The notes beneath the pieces were generated by a model. The model was not told the DNA's origin, searched no databases, and was given only the letters and a program-made list of their open reading frames with translations. A program made the position numbers and the translations under genes. DNA of 64,000 nt. Origin: Blastopirellula marina. GTDB taxonomy: Bacteria > Planctomycetota > Planctomycetia > Pirellulales > Pirellulaceae. Where the stretch lies: positions 124,001-188,000 of the forward strand of contig NZ_PUHY01000012.1 in the NCBI RefSeq assembly GCF_002967765.1. The letters run 5' to 3'. This document shows positions 25,031-33,648 of the stretch, piece after piece (positions within the stretch are counted from its first letter, which is position 1; each line of letters begins with the position of its first letter).

Positions 25031-26767
25031 TTAATTCTCTTCGGGAAACAATTGCCGTAAGTGCTCTCGCAGCAATCGTTTAATTTCCCACGCGTTGTCC
25101 ATGTCTCGCACGCGAACCGCTAATTCCCGGCATTTTTCGGCGGATACATTGCGGCAAATCTCTTTCACTTCAGGAATCGCGCTCGGCGTAACACTCAAGC
25201 TACGCAAACCCATGCCAATTAGCAACATGGTGTAAACGGGATTCCCCCCCATTTGACCGCACAATGTGACCTCGATGTTAGCCTTTTTAGCCGAGTCGAC
25301 GGCCATCTGAATCAAACGCAGCACGGCCGGGTCGCAGTTATTGTAAAGTGCTGCCACGTCTGGATTATTGCGGTCCACCGCTAATGTATACTGGACGAGA
25401 TCGTTGGTTCCAATACTGATGAAATCGATTTCCTTGGTGAATCGATCCAACATCACGACGCTCGCAGGGACTTCAACCATAATGCCGACTTTGAGGTTTC
25501 GGTCGTAGTCGATTCCTTGCTCGTCGAGGTCTTCCATCAGGTCAGAAAGCAGCATTTTCGCCTGACGAAGTTCGTGCAGCGTGCTAACCAATGGAAACAT
25601 GACTCGCACGTCCCCTAACACGCTCGCTCGCAAGATCGCCCGCAATTGGCGACGAAATTGATCCGTATTTCTCAGCGAAAGGCGAATGCTACGCAGCCCC
25701 AAAAACGGGTTCGACTCCGGTGTGTGATTGTCGCCGTAAATCTTGTCGGCACCGAGGTCGAGCGTGCGAATAACAATGGGACTTCCCTGCATGTCATGCA
25801 CGACTTTTGCATAAACTTGATAATGGTCTTCTTCGGTTGGCTCGCTGTCTTGGCCGAGATAGAGAAACTCAGTACGGTACAAACCAACGCCGCTGGCACC
25901 ACGCTCTAAACAGGCATCTGCCTCATGGGGAAACTCGATGTTCGCCATCAATGTGATGGTTTCGCCATCGGTGGTCACTGCCGGCAGGTCGCGGAGGCTC
26001 CGCAAGCGAATCTTAGTTTTTTTCTGCTGTTCGACTTCCTGCTCGTAGCGAGCGATCGTTTCTTCATCAGGCTGAACGATGACCCGCCCTTGGTGACCGT
26101 CGATGATCAACATCGTGTCGGTTTGGATCTCGCGAAGATGTGGCCCGACACCAACGACCGCGGGGAGTTCTAAGGCCTCAGCCACGATTGCGGAGTGACT
26201 CCCAGGGCCACCCACTTCGGTTACGATTCCACGAATGTTTCCTCGATCGAGATTGGCCATTTCGCTTGGCGTAATGTCGCGCGCCAGAACGATCGAAGGA
26301 TGATTCGCTGCGAGTCGCCGCTTGGAATCCGCACCAAACAACACGTTGAGCAGCCGCTGTTCGATATCTCGGAAATCACCGGCCCGTTCACGGAGAAATG
26401 GATTGGGCACGCGTTCAAAAAACTGAATGTAACGTGCCAGCGACTGCGAGACGGCGTACTCAGCGGTGTAATGCCGGTAGCGGATCGAATCGATCAGCGA
26501 TTCGTTCAGCTTCTCGTCACGCACCATTTGCAAATGTGCGGAGAAGATTGCTCCATACTCTTCGCCAAGTTCAGTGGCGACTTCCTGCTGGCTGGCTTGG
26601 ATTTGTTCGGCAACCAAATCCATCGCAATCGTCAAACGCTTCAGTTCGGCATCGACGTTCGCGCGAGAGATAAAGCGACGTGTCACCCGAGGTTGCTGAT
26701 CGTCGACCACCATCGCCTTGGCCATGGCGACGCCGGGGGAAACAGCGATCCCTTGGAGAACTCGCAT
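25031..26767 (-). CDS. ptsI: Phosphoenolpyruvate-protein phosphotransferase (PTS enzyme I)
   Basis: 578 aa, full length. Enzyme I autophosphorylates with PEP and passes the phosphate to HPr. The N-terminal part contains the HPr-binding helices and the phospho-His loop GGPGSHSAIVAEALELPAVV near residue 188; the C-terminal PEP-binding barrel shows GVGLYRTEFLYLGQ, RTLDLGADK, NPFLGLRSIR, VMFPLVSTLHELR, VGIMVEVPASV, FISIGTNDLVQY and VTLCGQMGGNP with the active-site Cys. All key segments are intact. It is the last gene of hpf-ptsN-ptsH-ptsI, 44 bases after HPr. No sugar-specific EIIB/EIIC is present nearby, so a regulatory role is likely. Confidence 0.96.
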   Translation of the reverse strand: MRVLQGIAVSPGVAMAKAMVVDDQQPRVTRRFISRANVDAELKRLTIAMDLVAEQIQASQQEVATELGEEYGAIFSAHLQMVRDEKLNESLIDSIRYRHYTAEYAVSQSLARYIQFFERVPNPFLRERAGDFRDIEQRLLNVLFGADSKRRLAANHPSIVLARDITPSEMANLDRGNIRGIVTEVGGPGSHSAIVAEALELPAVVGVGPHLREIQTDTMLIIDGHQGRVIVQPDEETIARYEQEVEQQKKTKIRLRSLRDLPAVTTDGETITLMANIEFPHEADACLERGASGVGLYRTEFLYLGQDSEPTEEDHYQVYAKVVHDMQGSPIVIRTLDLGADKIYGDNHTPESNPFLGLRSIRLSLRNTDQFRRQLRAILRASVLGDVRVMFPLVSTLHELRQAKMLLSDLMEDLDEQGIDYDRNLKVGIMVEVPASVVMLDRFTKEIDFISIGTNDLVQYTLAVDRNNPDVAALYNNCDPAVLRLIQMAVDSAKKANIEVTLCGQMGGNPVYTMLLIGMGLRSLSVTPSAIPEVKEICRNVSAEKCRELAVRVRDMDNAWEIKRLLREHLRQLFPEEN

Positions 26768-26811
26768 GAAGTCATACTCACTGTGAAAGGGACGAACGAG
26801 CCCGCGGTTCC

Positions 26812-27108
26812 CTAGTACTCGTTCTCTTCTGCATCCTCTTCAACGAAGCGATTCACCACTTCGACCAGGGCGTCGGCAGCACTTTCGGCATCCGGGCCGG
26901 TCACCAAGATGGTTAGTTCGGTGCCTTGTTCAGCGGCCAGAGTCATCACGTCAAGGATGCTCTTCCCGCTAACCTTCAACCCATCTCGCTGGATCTCAAC
27001 CTGGCACTGATACTTTAAGGCCTCTTTGACGAACAAGTTCGCCGGCCGGGCATGCAGTCCCTGTCGATTCGGCACAACCACCTTTCGAATGATGCAATCC
27101 TCGGCCAT
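26812..27108 (-). CDS. ptsH: Phosphocarrier protein HPr
   Basis: 98 aa from the ATG at 27108, chosen over a longer frame because AAGGGC lies a suitable distance upstream and the fold then begins normally. The phosphorylated histidine is His19 in NRQGLHARPANLFV. The regulatory serine region is VSGKSILDVMTLAAEQG, so the serine that HPr kinase modifies in Firmicutes and some other bacteria is conserved. A short acidic tail (EEDAEENEY) extends past the usual 85-90 residues. It lies between ptsN and ptsI. Confidence 0.95.
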   Translation of the reverse strand: MAEDCIIRKVVVPNRQGLHARPANLFVKEALKYQCQVEIQRDGLKVSGKSILDVMTLAAEQGTELTILVTGPDAESAADALVEVVNRFVEEDAEENEY

Positions 27109-27207
27109 CCAAACGTGCCCTTGTAGAAGGAATGCCAAAAACAGCAAAGATTCGGATCCGCCTGGCTCCGAAGCTTTTTCGACATCGATCGTAAGCAGTG
27201 AAACGAC

Positions 27208-27684
27208 TTAGCTACCGAACTGGTTGTTGTCGGCTTCGTCTAACAACTGCTTGATATCGTCGATCGTTTTCGACTGCTTCAAAAACTTGCAGAACATGTC
27301 GTCACGCAACTGACGTGAGATGTTCTCCAAGGCACGCAGGTGGTCCCCCGGACGATCCGGAGGAGAAACCAGAAGAAAGAACAGGTGTACCGATTCACCG
27401 TCGAGACTGTTGAAGTCGACCCCTTCGGTGCTGACACCTACCGTGCCGACCAGCTTTTCAACGCTGGGATGCTTGGTGTGCGGGACGGCAATGCCTCGGC
27501 CAATACCGGTGCTGCCCAGTTCTTCCCGCTTCATGATCGCCTTGATGATACTCTCAGCGCTATCTTCCATGATTTCGCCGGATGCAACGAGGCTAGCGAC
27601 GAGTTCGCGAATGACCGCTTCCTTGTCCTTCGACTCCAGTTCCGGCTTGATCGCCTTCACACTGATAAAATCGGCAAACTTCAT
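27208..27684 (-). CDS. ptsN: PTS EIIA-like protein (PtsN/fructose EIIA family)
   Basis: 158 aa. The EIIA(Ntr)/EIIA(Fru) fold is shown by VIRELVASLVASGEI, MKREELGSTGIGRGIAVPHTKHPSV (active-site His in VPHTKH, near residue 70) and VHLFFLLVSPPDRPGDHLRAL. In proteobacteria PtsN receives phosphate from the PTS(Ntr) chain and controls potassium transport, sigma-54-related and stress functions by protein binding. Here it lies 103 bases downstream of hpf and 99 bases upstream of HPr. AAGGAACC precedes the ATG. The fructose-type EIIA assignment cannot be excluded, but there is no EIIBC partner. Confidence 0.93.
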   Translation of the reverse strand: MKFADFISVKAIKPELESKDKEAVIRELVASLVASGEIMEDSAESIIKAIMKREELGSTGIGRGIAVPHTKHPSVEKLVGTVGVSTEGVDFNSLDGESVHLFFLLVSPPDRPGDHLRALENISRQLRDDMFCKFLKQSKTIDDIKQLLDEADNNQFGS

Positions 27685-27787
27685 TAGCTAGGTTCCTTTT
27701 CATGGTGGACCGGGTCAGTCATAAGCATCTGCAGAGACTCGGTGCCATATGATGTCCAGCGTTGTCTCGCCAGCGTTGATCGATTTC

Positions 27788-28129
27788 TTAACTCTCGAAG
27801 TTCGTTTCCGCGTCGGTTGGGGGAGCTCCCTTACCGCGGTGCGCTTTCAGCTTTTCTTTGTGCTTGCGCAACTGCTGTTCCATCTTGTGGATGGTGCTAT
27901 CGAGGGCCGCCAAAAGGCTTTCCGACTTGTCAGTCGCAACGAAGTCTTCCGTGCGTTCAGCGGACACGCGCAATTCGACTTCCGGCTTCTCGGTGTGCTC
28001 CAGATCAATTGTGACTTCGACACCCGTGATTCGCTCGAACAAACGAGTCAGCTTCGAGACTTTCTCGCTGATCGTTTCCTGCGAAGCTGGACTCAGATGA
28101 CCATGACGCGTTGAGATGTTGACTTGCAC
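27788..28129 (-). CDS. hpf: Ribosome hibernation promoting factor (HPF/RaiA family)
   Basis: 113 aa from GTG at 28129. This start is favoured because AGGAG lies 9 bases upstream and the protein then opens VQVNISTRHGHLS, as in known HPF. The body shows KVSKLTRLFERITGVEVTI, EVELRVSAERTEDFVATD and SLLAALDSTIHKMEQQLRKHKEKLK, the short-HPF pattern that binds the decoding and anticodon sites of idle 70S ribosomes. A basic and polar tail follows, with no long-HPF dimerisation domain. The hpf-ptsN neighbourhood is the same as in the rpoN-hpf-ptsN loci of proteobacteria, but rpoN is absent here. Confidence 0.94.
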   Translation of the reverse strand: MQVNISTRHGHLSPASQETISEKVSKLTRLFERITGVEVTIDLEHTEKPEVELRVSAERTEDFVATDKSESLLAALDSTIHKMEQQLRKHKEKLKAHRGKGAPPTDAETNFES

Positions 28130-28528
28130 GTGTGAATTCTCCTGACGGGAAATATCCGACAAAGTGGGGCTAAGAATCGGGAAATCGGTATGGGGCCCGA
28201 GCTTGCCGACGGAGAGGTAGCCACTATTTCTTTATGGATGCTATAGCGGAAACCACCCAGTCTACAACCAAGCGTGAATCATGACAAATGGAGCCACCCC
28301 CCGTTTGCGTCCAATTTTTCAACGTTTTTTTCATAATTGGCGCGTTGTTCGGTTCGTGCTGCAAACTCTTGCTATGACTCTACTTCAATCCCCCATCCGG
28401 GCGATCGAATGGCCTAATCCAAGCCACATCACCCCCAAATCACGCAGCAAGGGGAAGTTGTACCGCACAGGCCGTAGATACAAGGGCTCGGCTTCGCCTA
28501 AGGCTTCTCAGCCATTAGAAGCATACGT
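28130..28528. other. Gap between hpf and the FecR-like gene
   Basis: About 400 bases on the hpf upstream side. A plus-strand open frame of about 80 codons (28281-28532) ends next to the FecR-like gene stop, but has no ribosome-binding site and its composition (many Ser, Pro, Arg) is not gene-like. No RNA motif recognised. Confidence 0.3.
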
Positions 28529-30373
28529 CTAATTCCAGGGACGCGGGCTGCTCGTAACGGAGAACCCCAACTCGAAACGGGTCCAAGCCCGTACCGCCGG
28601 TTCGGGATGCCGCAACAAGGTCTCCAGCTGAGCCCTTGTGGCATCGTTTAACTGATCAGGCGAGAAGCCACAAATCAATCGATAGATCAGTGGTCCATGT
28701 TGTGGACTTTGCTGAACCAGGACCGTCTTCAGCTGGGAAGCCCAATCCGGGTCTTGCGCAACCAGTTCACGGAATTGAGGTACAAAGGGCGAGAACTGGC
28801 CTTCATCCGACCACTGCGTCCAAACCTGAAATAACGTCTCGTGCTGGCCCAATTGCCCCAGAGCCAAAGCAGCAGCAGCCTTGACACTCGGCGAAGTGAG
28901 TTCGAGGTCTCGCTGCAGGTGTGAGAGTGGCTCATTAGACGATTGAAGCCGGAGGTTCCAAGCTTCAAGTTCCGCGGCATTCTCCAAGCGAGAATCGAAC
29001 GAGCCTGCTTCGATGCCCCGCACACCTCGCTCTTTATGAACAGCAACGGCTTGCTGTGGCGTCAATCGAAAGGGGCCTCGGCAGCTAGAAATCGCGATCA
29101 GCGATTCTCCGGCGATACCCTCGATTTGCAGTTCCTGGTTCAAGCCGCTGGCAAAATCGACGCCCGATGTCGACAACGCCACGGTTTGAAGACGTAGCTG
29201 GACGGGTTGATCGCCTGTCGAGACTTCCACATCCTGACCCGCAGCGTGAAGTCGCAAATGTTCGCCCGGGACAAGCTTCAAATCCAACCTTCCATAACGC
29301 AAACGGAGACTTCCGGTGTCATCGCATTCGATATCCGAGGCGGACGCGATTTGTATTCGACTATCTTTGCGATGTAACTCGCACTGTCCCTGCAGGCTCA
29401 CAACAAGCCGACCTTGGTCGATCGTTTGATGTGAAAGCATTGACCATGATGCTCGCGGGGTCTGCTTAAAGAAGCAGCCTTTCGCATTCCCAACTTGAAG
29501 CCGACCCGTCGAAGCGGCCTGGGCAGGTTGTGCTGAGCGGACAGGCGAATGAAACGCAGTGACGGCGACCTCTGACTGGGCGGTCTGTTCGTTTGCTTGA
29601 GCCATCGAAGCAGACTTATTTTCTAAAGGAACCGCCTGGGCGATAAACTTTTGCGGAGCAGGATCGACTTGGCCCGGCTCGCTTGGCTGTTTTGACAACT
29701 CCTCAGCGAGGACCTCTCGTTCGACTTCTTTCTGATCCTTCTGCTGCCAATGGTGGGCAATCATCTCTTCGACTCGGCCACGATTCATAACCACGAAGGC
29801 AACCAACCCTATGACACAAGCCGATAGGGCAACCATTTGAAACGCGGTGCCAACGAACGATCGCTTCTTAGCAGGTTCATCGGTCTTTGGTTTGACCTCG
29901 GCGACAGGTGCTTCTGGTCCGCCAGTGCGGAAGGTCAAATACGGAAGATCAATCTCAATTTCGTCATGACTTGATTCAATCGCTTGCGTCGCGTCGGGCA
30001 TCAATGCGTAAAGTTGCTGCCGCAAGCCAGGATCGAGCGGGGCTGGGGTAGATAGCCACTGAGCGAGCACATCATGACAATTAGTTACTTCGGCCAAGAG
30101 ACGATCGGAAGCAAAGCATTCGTTTTCCAGCTTTACCACCTCCTCCGCCGACAAGGTGTAGTCGAGGTAACTGGTAACCTTATCGAGACTGGCAATCCCG
30201 CGAGCGTCGAGGGAGAGAGCAACAATCTCCGGTCGCGATGAACGATCTTTCAGATGCCGAAGCAACTGCAAGACAAACGGACTATGTTCGATCTTCTGCG
30301 CAATGACGGCCGCTTGCTGGTCGTTTAGCAAACCATGTTCATAGGCAAGCAGCGTTCGCAGTGTCAGGCGCAT
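28529..30373 (-). CDS. Planctomycete membrane protein with FecR-like and HEAT-like regions
   Basis: 614 aa; GGGGAACGG precedes the ATG. Residues 1-125 start MRLTLRTLLAYEHGLLNDQQ and contain two similar helical halves (second: LDKVTSYLDYTLSAEEVVKL); this module opens many planctomycete signalling proteins, from memory. One membrane helix lies near residue 180 (TAFQMVALSACVIGLVAFVV). The outer part includes a Pro/Gln-rich linker and a beta-rich region around 305-470 (DQGRLVVSLQGQCELHRKD; LRLRYGRLDLKLVPGEHLRL) resembling FecR domains of anti-sigma regulators, ending with a short HEAT-like region (SPSVKAAAALALGQLG). Function is unknown; a transmembrane sensor is an inference. No sigma factor is adjacent. 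Confidence 0.8.
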   Translation of the reverse strand: MRLTLRTLLAYEHGLLNDQQAAVIAQKIEHSPFVLQLLRHLKDRSSRPEIVALSLDARGIASLDKVTSYLDYTLSAEEVVKLENECFASDRLLAEVTNCHDVLAQWLSTPAPLDPGLRQQLYALMPDATQAIESSHDEIEIDLPYLTFRTGGPEAPVAEVKPKTDEPAKKRSFVGTAFQMVALSACVIGLVAFVVMNRGRVEEMIAHHWQQKDQKEVEREVLAEELSKQPSEPGQVDPAPQKFIAQAVPLENKSASMAQANEQTAQSEVAVTAFHSPVRSAQPAQAASTGRLQVGNAKGCFFKQTPRASWSMLSHQTIDQGRLVVSLQGQCELHRKDSRIQIASASDIECDDTGSLRLRYGRLDLKLVPGEHLRLHAAGQDVEVSTGDQPVQLRLQTVALSTSGVDFASGLNQELQIEGIAGESLIAISSCRGPFRLTPQQAVAVHKERGVRGIEAGSFDSRLENAAELEAWNLRLQSSNEPLSHLQRDLELTSPSVKAAAALALGQLGQHETLFQVWTQWSDEGQFSPFVPQFRELVAQDPDWASQLKTVLVQQSPQHGPLIYRLICGFSPDQLNDATRAQLETLLRHPEPAVRAWTRFELGFSVTSSPRPWN

Positions 30374-30909
30374 CCGTTCCCCTGGACTTTCGTACTCGTA
30401 GTGAGCGACACAGATTTCGTCTCATGCGGTAAGGCAATCCGCAGGATAGTAATCAACACCCAATCGATTCCCCAATAGGGCTTTGCGGCGAATGCCACTT
30501 AGCCGCCGTGACAAAGCCCCGTAATTCGCATAATTTTCCTACGCCGATTCTTTGACAGCCCACGTTTTGTGAGGTACTCGTTTCCAACGTAACAATCTCG
30601 CCCCACCTCTGACGACTCGAAATGGAGTCGATTCTCACGCTAGCGATCTAATGCTAGCGGTTAGTCGGGTTGTGCATCTCGCTCGATTACAAAACTACAT
30701 CTCAAGTGGCGAATGGATCAATTTTGGTCGCTAGCACTGGTCGATGTTTGCTAACGGTCACACGGTCGTGACCACGCTTGGCATGGTCGCCGAGCGCCGC
30801 AGGAAGCCAGAGTGTGGAACGGATGCCTAAAACTCCGCATTGTTTGGCAGCTTTGGAATTCGTCGTTTCCAACGCACGAAGCCAGAGCAAAGTCGTGGAG
30901 CCCATTGTC
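30374..30909. other. Divergent intergenic region with two hairpins
   Basis: 536 bases between divergent genes. GGGCTTTG-CGGCG (30478-30490) pairs with CGCCG-TGA-CAAAGCCC (30504-30519) with a 3-base bulge. GGTCAC and GTGACC (30756-30773) form a second small palindrome about 140 bases upstream of the outer-membrane protein gene, possibly an operator. No gene seen. Confidence 0.35.
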
Positions 30910-32286
30910 ATGAAGACGTTTCTTACTGTGCCGAGTGTCTTGGCAGGATTGCTGAGTGCTACGAGCCTATTTGCCCAAGCCCCGGGCAACAACTATCAAC
31001 TATCGGCCTATCGCCCTGGTGCGACCTACTACGCCGAACCCGTCGCGCCCGCCAAGTTGTGGGGGCAGCCGGCCTCGAACATCAGCTACAACAATAAACA
31101 AGACGCTAGTCTCGAACCGATTCCAAGTGACAAAGCCTATTTGGACGCTTTGGAAGGCAAGCCGAATGCCAGTACTCCGCCCAAGATGCCCAGCCTAGAT
31201 GGGTCATCGCTCGACGGAGCATGCTGCAACAGCGGAGCGACCAGCTACGATTGCTGCGACGTCTACAGTGATTGCTGTGCCCCCTGCAGCCAGTGGTTTG
31301 CTTACGGTGGCGGTCTGATTATGAACCGCGACTTGGAGAAGGAAGTCTGGCTCAGCAACGATAGTGGCGACTTCTCGCGTCAGATCATGGGCACGCATGA
31401 TGCTGGTATGGACTGGACGGGTGGCTACGAAGTCCGTCTTGGCAAGTATTTCGCTGCCAGTGGGTGTGCCTGGGAAGGCCGCTTCTGGGCACTGCGTGAC
31501 AGCACCGAGTACAGCGTTACCAACGCAGGGTTAGCCGGCCAATTGGATACGCCGTTGTCAGTCAACTTCCAAGGGCTGTCCTACAACAACGGCACGGCGC
31601 TGCAGAATGCCACGGCATACTTCGATAATGCCATGATCCACCGACTACGTCGTAGCTCGGATTTCTATAACATCGAACTTAACGTGTTCCAAAACCCGAA
31701 CATGTATGCCTACTCGTGTGGGCAAAGTGCCTTCTCGATCGGCGTATTGGGTGGTATTCGGTACTTCCGATTCACCGAGCAGATGTCGTTCTCCTCGGAT
31801 ACCGTCGACACAGTGTTCGATGGCAATCCCAACGAAATCAACTACGACATCAACGTAGCGAACAACTTGATTGGTCCGCAAATTGGTTTCCTGGGTAATC
31901 TCAATCATGGTGCCTGGAACTTCCAAGTAGGAACCAAGTTCGGTGTGTTCGGCAATGCCGTATCGCAGCACTCACAGGTCTACGGATCTGCTGGGAATGC
32001 AATCATCGATAACGCTCTTAGCCCGAACAATGGGCGTGAGTTCGACATCAGTGGATCGCGTGGTCGCGTTTCCTTCCTGGGTGAGCTCGACGCCAATATC
32101 AACTATCGTCTGTTCCAGAACTTCACGCTAACGGCTGGTTATCGTGCCGTTGCGATCTCGGGCGTCGCCTTGTCGGCAGATCAAATCCCGCAAAACTTCG
32201 AAGACTTTGCCATCATCGAACATACGCAAGCTTCGAGCGACTTGATTTTGCACGGTGCTTACTTCGGCGGCCAGCTCGTCTGGTAA
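30910..32286 (+). CDS. BBP7-like outer-membrane beta-barrel protein
   Basis: 458 aa from ATG at 30910, where a signal peptide begins (MKTFLTVPSVLAGLLSATSLFAQ). The mature N-terminus is linker-like, then a cysteine cluster (ACCNSGATSYDCCDVYSDCC, then APCSQW) around residues 100-125 precedes the barrel. The rest has alternating hydrophobic/polar strands with GGYEVRLGKYFAASGCAWEG, VLGGIRYFRFTEQMSF and HGAYFGGQLVW at the C-terminus, whose last residue is aromatic, as expected for outer-membrane insertion by Bam. This is the pattern of the BBP7 family of planctomycete outer-membrane proteins, named from memory. Role unknown; a surface structural protein or porin is possible. A bidirectional terminator follows. 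Confidence 0.82.
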   Translation: MKTFLTVPSVLAGLLSATSLFAQAPGNNYQLSAYRPGATYYAEPVAPAKLWGQPASNISYNNKQDASLEPIPSDKAYLDALEGKPNASTPPKMPSLDGSSLDGACCNSGATSYDCCDVYSDCCAPCSQWFAYGGGLIMNRDLEKEVWLSNDSGDFSRQIMGTHDAGMDWTGGYEVRLGKYFAASGCAWEGRFWALRDSTEYSVTNAGLAGQLDTPLSVNFQGLSYNNGTALQNATAYFDNAMIHRLRRSSDFYNIELNVFQNPNMYAYSCGQSAFSIGVLGGIRYFRFTEQMSFSSDTVDTVFDGNPNEINYDINVANNLIGPQIGFLGNLNHGAWNFQVGTKFGVFGNAVSQHSQVYGSAGNAIIDNALSPNNGREFDISGSRGRVSFLGELDANINYRLFQNFTLTAGYRAVAISGVALSADQIPQNFEDFAIIEHTQASSDLILHGAYFGGQLVW

Positions 32287-32318
32287 GTTGACCATCCATG
32301 ACCTGTTTGGCCAAACAG

Positions 32319-32350
32319 AAAAAGCCGCTCAATTATGAGCGGCTTTTTTT
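32319..32350. terminator. Bidirectional intrinsic terminator
   Basis: AAAAAGCCGCTC, a 6-base loop, then GAGCGGCTTTTTTT: a GC stem with T-runs on both strands, lying between the convergent outer-membrane protein and HDOD genes. Confidence 0.93.
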
Positions 32351-32397
32351 CGATCTTGGTTCGCTACCATGAATCGTCGAGGATGACAGGTTTCACA

Positions 32398-33315
32398 TTA
32401 AGTGGCGGCAGTTTCCTTGCCCTTTTCGTAAAGTTCCACCAGCGAAGTCGACGGATTGGTCAGCTTCAAAACTGGGGCAAATTCTTCATAGTCTTTGTCG
32501 ACCTTTTCCAGCGTTTCGGTAACGCTCGGGCCGCCCTTCATGACTTTGTCGTAAGCCGCTTGAAAACGCTCCAACTCGCCCCACGATTCGTCGGCGGTGG
32601 CTGGAAGCAAGGCGGACAAGGCAACGGCAACTCGGCCTGGCTGCTTTTCTGGTGCGTCCAAGTACTGATCCAAGTCGAGGTGCGATTCAATTAGCTCGGC
32701 AAAACCTTCCGGCAAGCTCCAACCACGAGCAATCACACCACCAGCTTCGGCGTGCGTCCAACCGAACGTCTCACGTTCCAAGTCGGAGATACGGTTTTGC
32801 CCCTCGCTACGGTTTTCAATCAGTGTGCGGTATTTGTCGCCCAGTTCTTTGGCCAAAAGCGGGACGGCCATATCTTGAAGCAGGGCAGCCGCGAAAAGAT
32901 CTTCGGCGTCCTTCAGACCCAAGTGCTTGCCAACCGTGCGGGCGAACAAACCACGGCGAAGCGAATCTTGCCACAGGCTCTTAAGATCGAATGGGCCATC
33001 TTTCGGATTCGGCATCAAGCTGAACACGGCGCTCCATAGCGCGAAGTTCTTGATCGTGCGAATACCTACGAGCGTAATCGCCAGCTTGACGTTCGAGATC
33101 TCGCGCGAGAAGCCAAAGTATGACGAATTAACAAATCGTAATACCTGACCGGTTAGACCTGGATCGGCTTCGATAGGTACGGCAAATTCAGCAGGGCCGT
33201 TTTCCGGATCTTGGGCAAGTTCCAACAGGCGAATCGCACTCTGTGGCAAAGCCGGCAATTGAGCACCCGCCAGTAGGTCTTTCAATGAAGTGTTCTGAGT
33301 CATCGTGATTTCCAT
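32398..33315 (-). CDS. HDOD domain protein
   Basis: 305 aa, almost all HDOD (a HD-related output domain with degraded metal site). Signatures are LPALPQSAIRLLELAQDPEN, PIEADPGLTGQVLRFVNSSY, NVKLAITLVGIRTIKNFALW, LFAAALLQDMAVPLLAKEL and TFGWTHAEAGGVIARGWSLP. Residue positions normally occupied by the HD pair read LLQDM, so hydrolase activity is unlikely. HDOD proteins act in signalling, e.g. chemotaxis, c-di-GMP and biofilm control. It is on the same strand as the two-component/pseudopilus cluster, 650 bases downstream of the FixJ-like gene, with a plus-strand gene between. Confidence 0.93.
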   Translation of the reverse strand: MEITMTQNTSLKDLLAGAQLPALPQSAIRLLELAQDPENGPAEFAVPIEADPGLTGQVLRFVNSSYFGFSREISNVKLAITLVGIRTIKNFALWSAVFSLMPNPKDGPFDLKSLWQDSLRRGLFARTVGKHLGLKDAEDLFAAALLQDMAVPLLAKELGDKYRTLIENRSEGQNRISDLERETFGWTHAEAGGVIARGWSLPEGFAELIESHLDLDQYLDAPEKQPGRVAVALSALLPATADESWGELERFQAAYDKVMKGGPSVTETLEKVDKDYEEFAPVLKLTNPSTSLVELYEKGKETAAT

Positions 33316-33648
33316 TCCGTCATTTTCTGGTAGCGAAAAGTTGTCCCCCGGTCTTTCTTGGAAACGCAGACCGTACCTGAAATAAATAGGTCACACCTTC
33401 CAGCGGGGCAACTTTCCATCGATGAAGGTTTTGTAATCTTGATTTCGGGATCGTTGCCGAGAATCGTCACGTTGCGATCCAGCAACACGACGCCCTAGAA
33501 GAGTGGGGATTTAAAGAATCGCTCGCCAAGTTAGCGAGACGGACAGTTGCGATGCAAGGCTATGCCTACAAAAGACTTAGAGGCATTTATCGCTGAAATC
33601 GTTTAGAATCGGCACAGTCGCTGCAAAACATGTGGGAAGAACTCTTCC
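33316..33648. other. Gap with a possible coding remnant
   Basis: 333 bases upstream of the HDOD gene. The minus strand has a frame from about 33488 with the start VLLDRNVTILGNDPEIKI that looks protein-like but then loses sense, running into the HDOD start. It may be a remnant or chance. GTTGC-GATCCA-GCAAC near 33470 is a small hairpin. Confidence 0.25.

Noticed and set aside
25700-25720. tRNA T-loop-like GGTTCGACTCC
   Set aside because: Inside the ptsI coding sequence and without a cloverleaf.
28281-28532. 83-codon plus-strand frame in the gap before hpf
   Set aside because: No upstream purine-rich site, no conserved-looking segments, ends at the convergent gene stop; kept only as a note in the gap entry.
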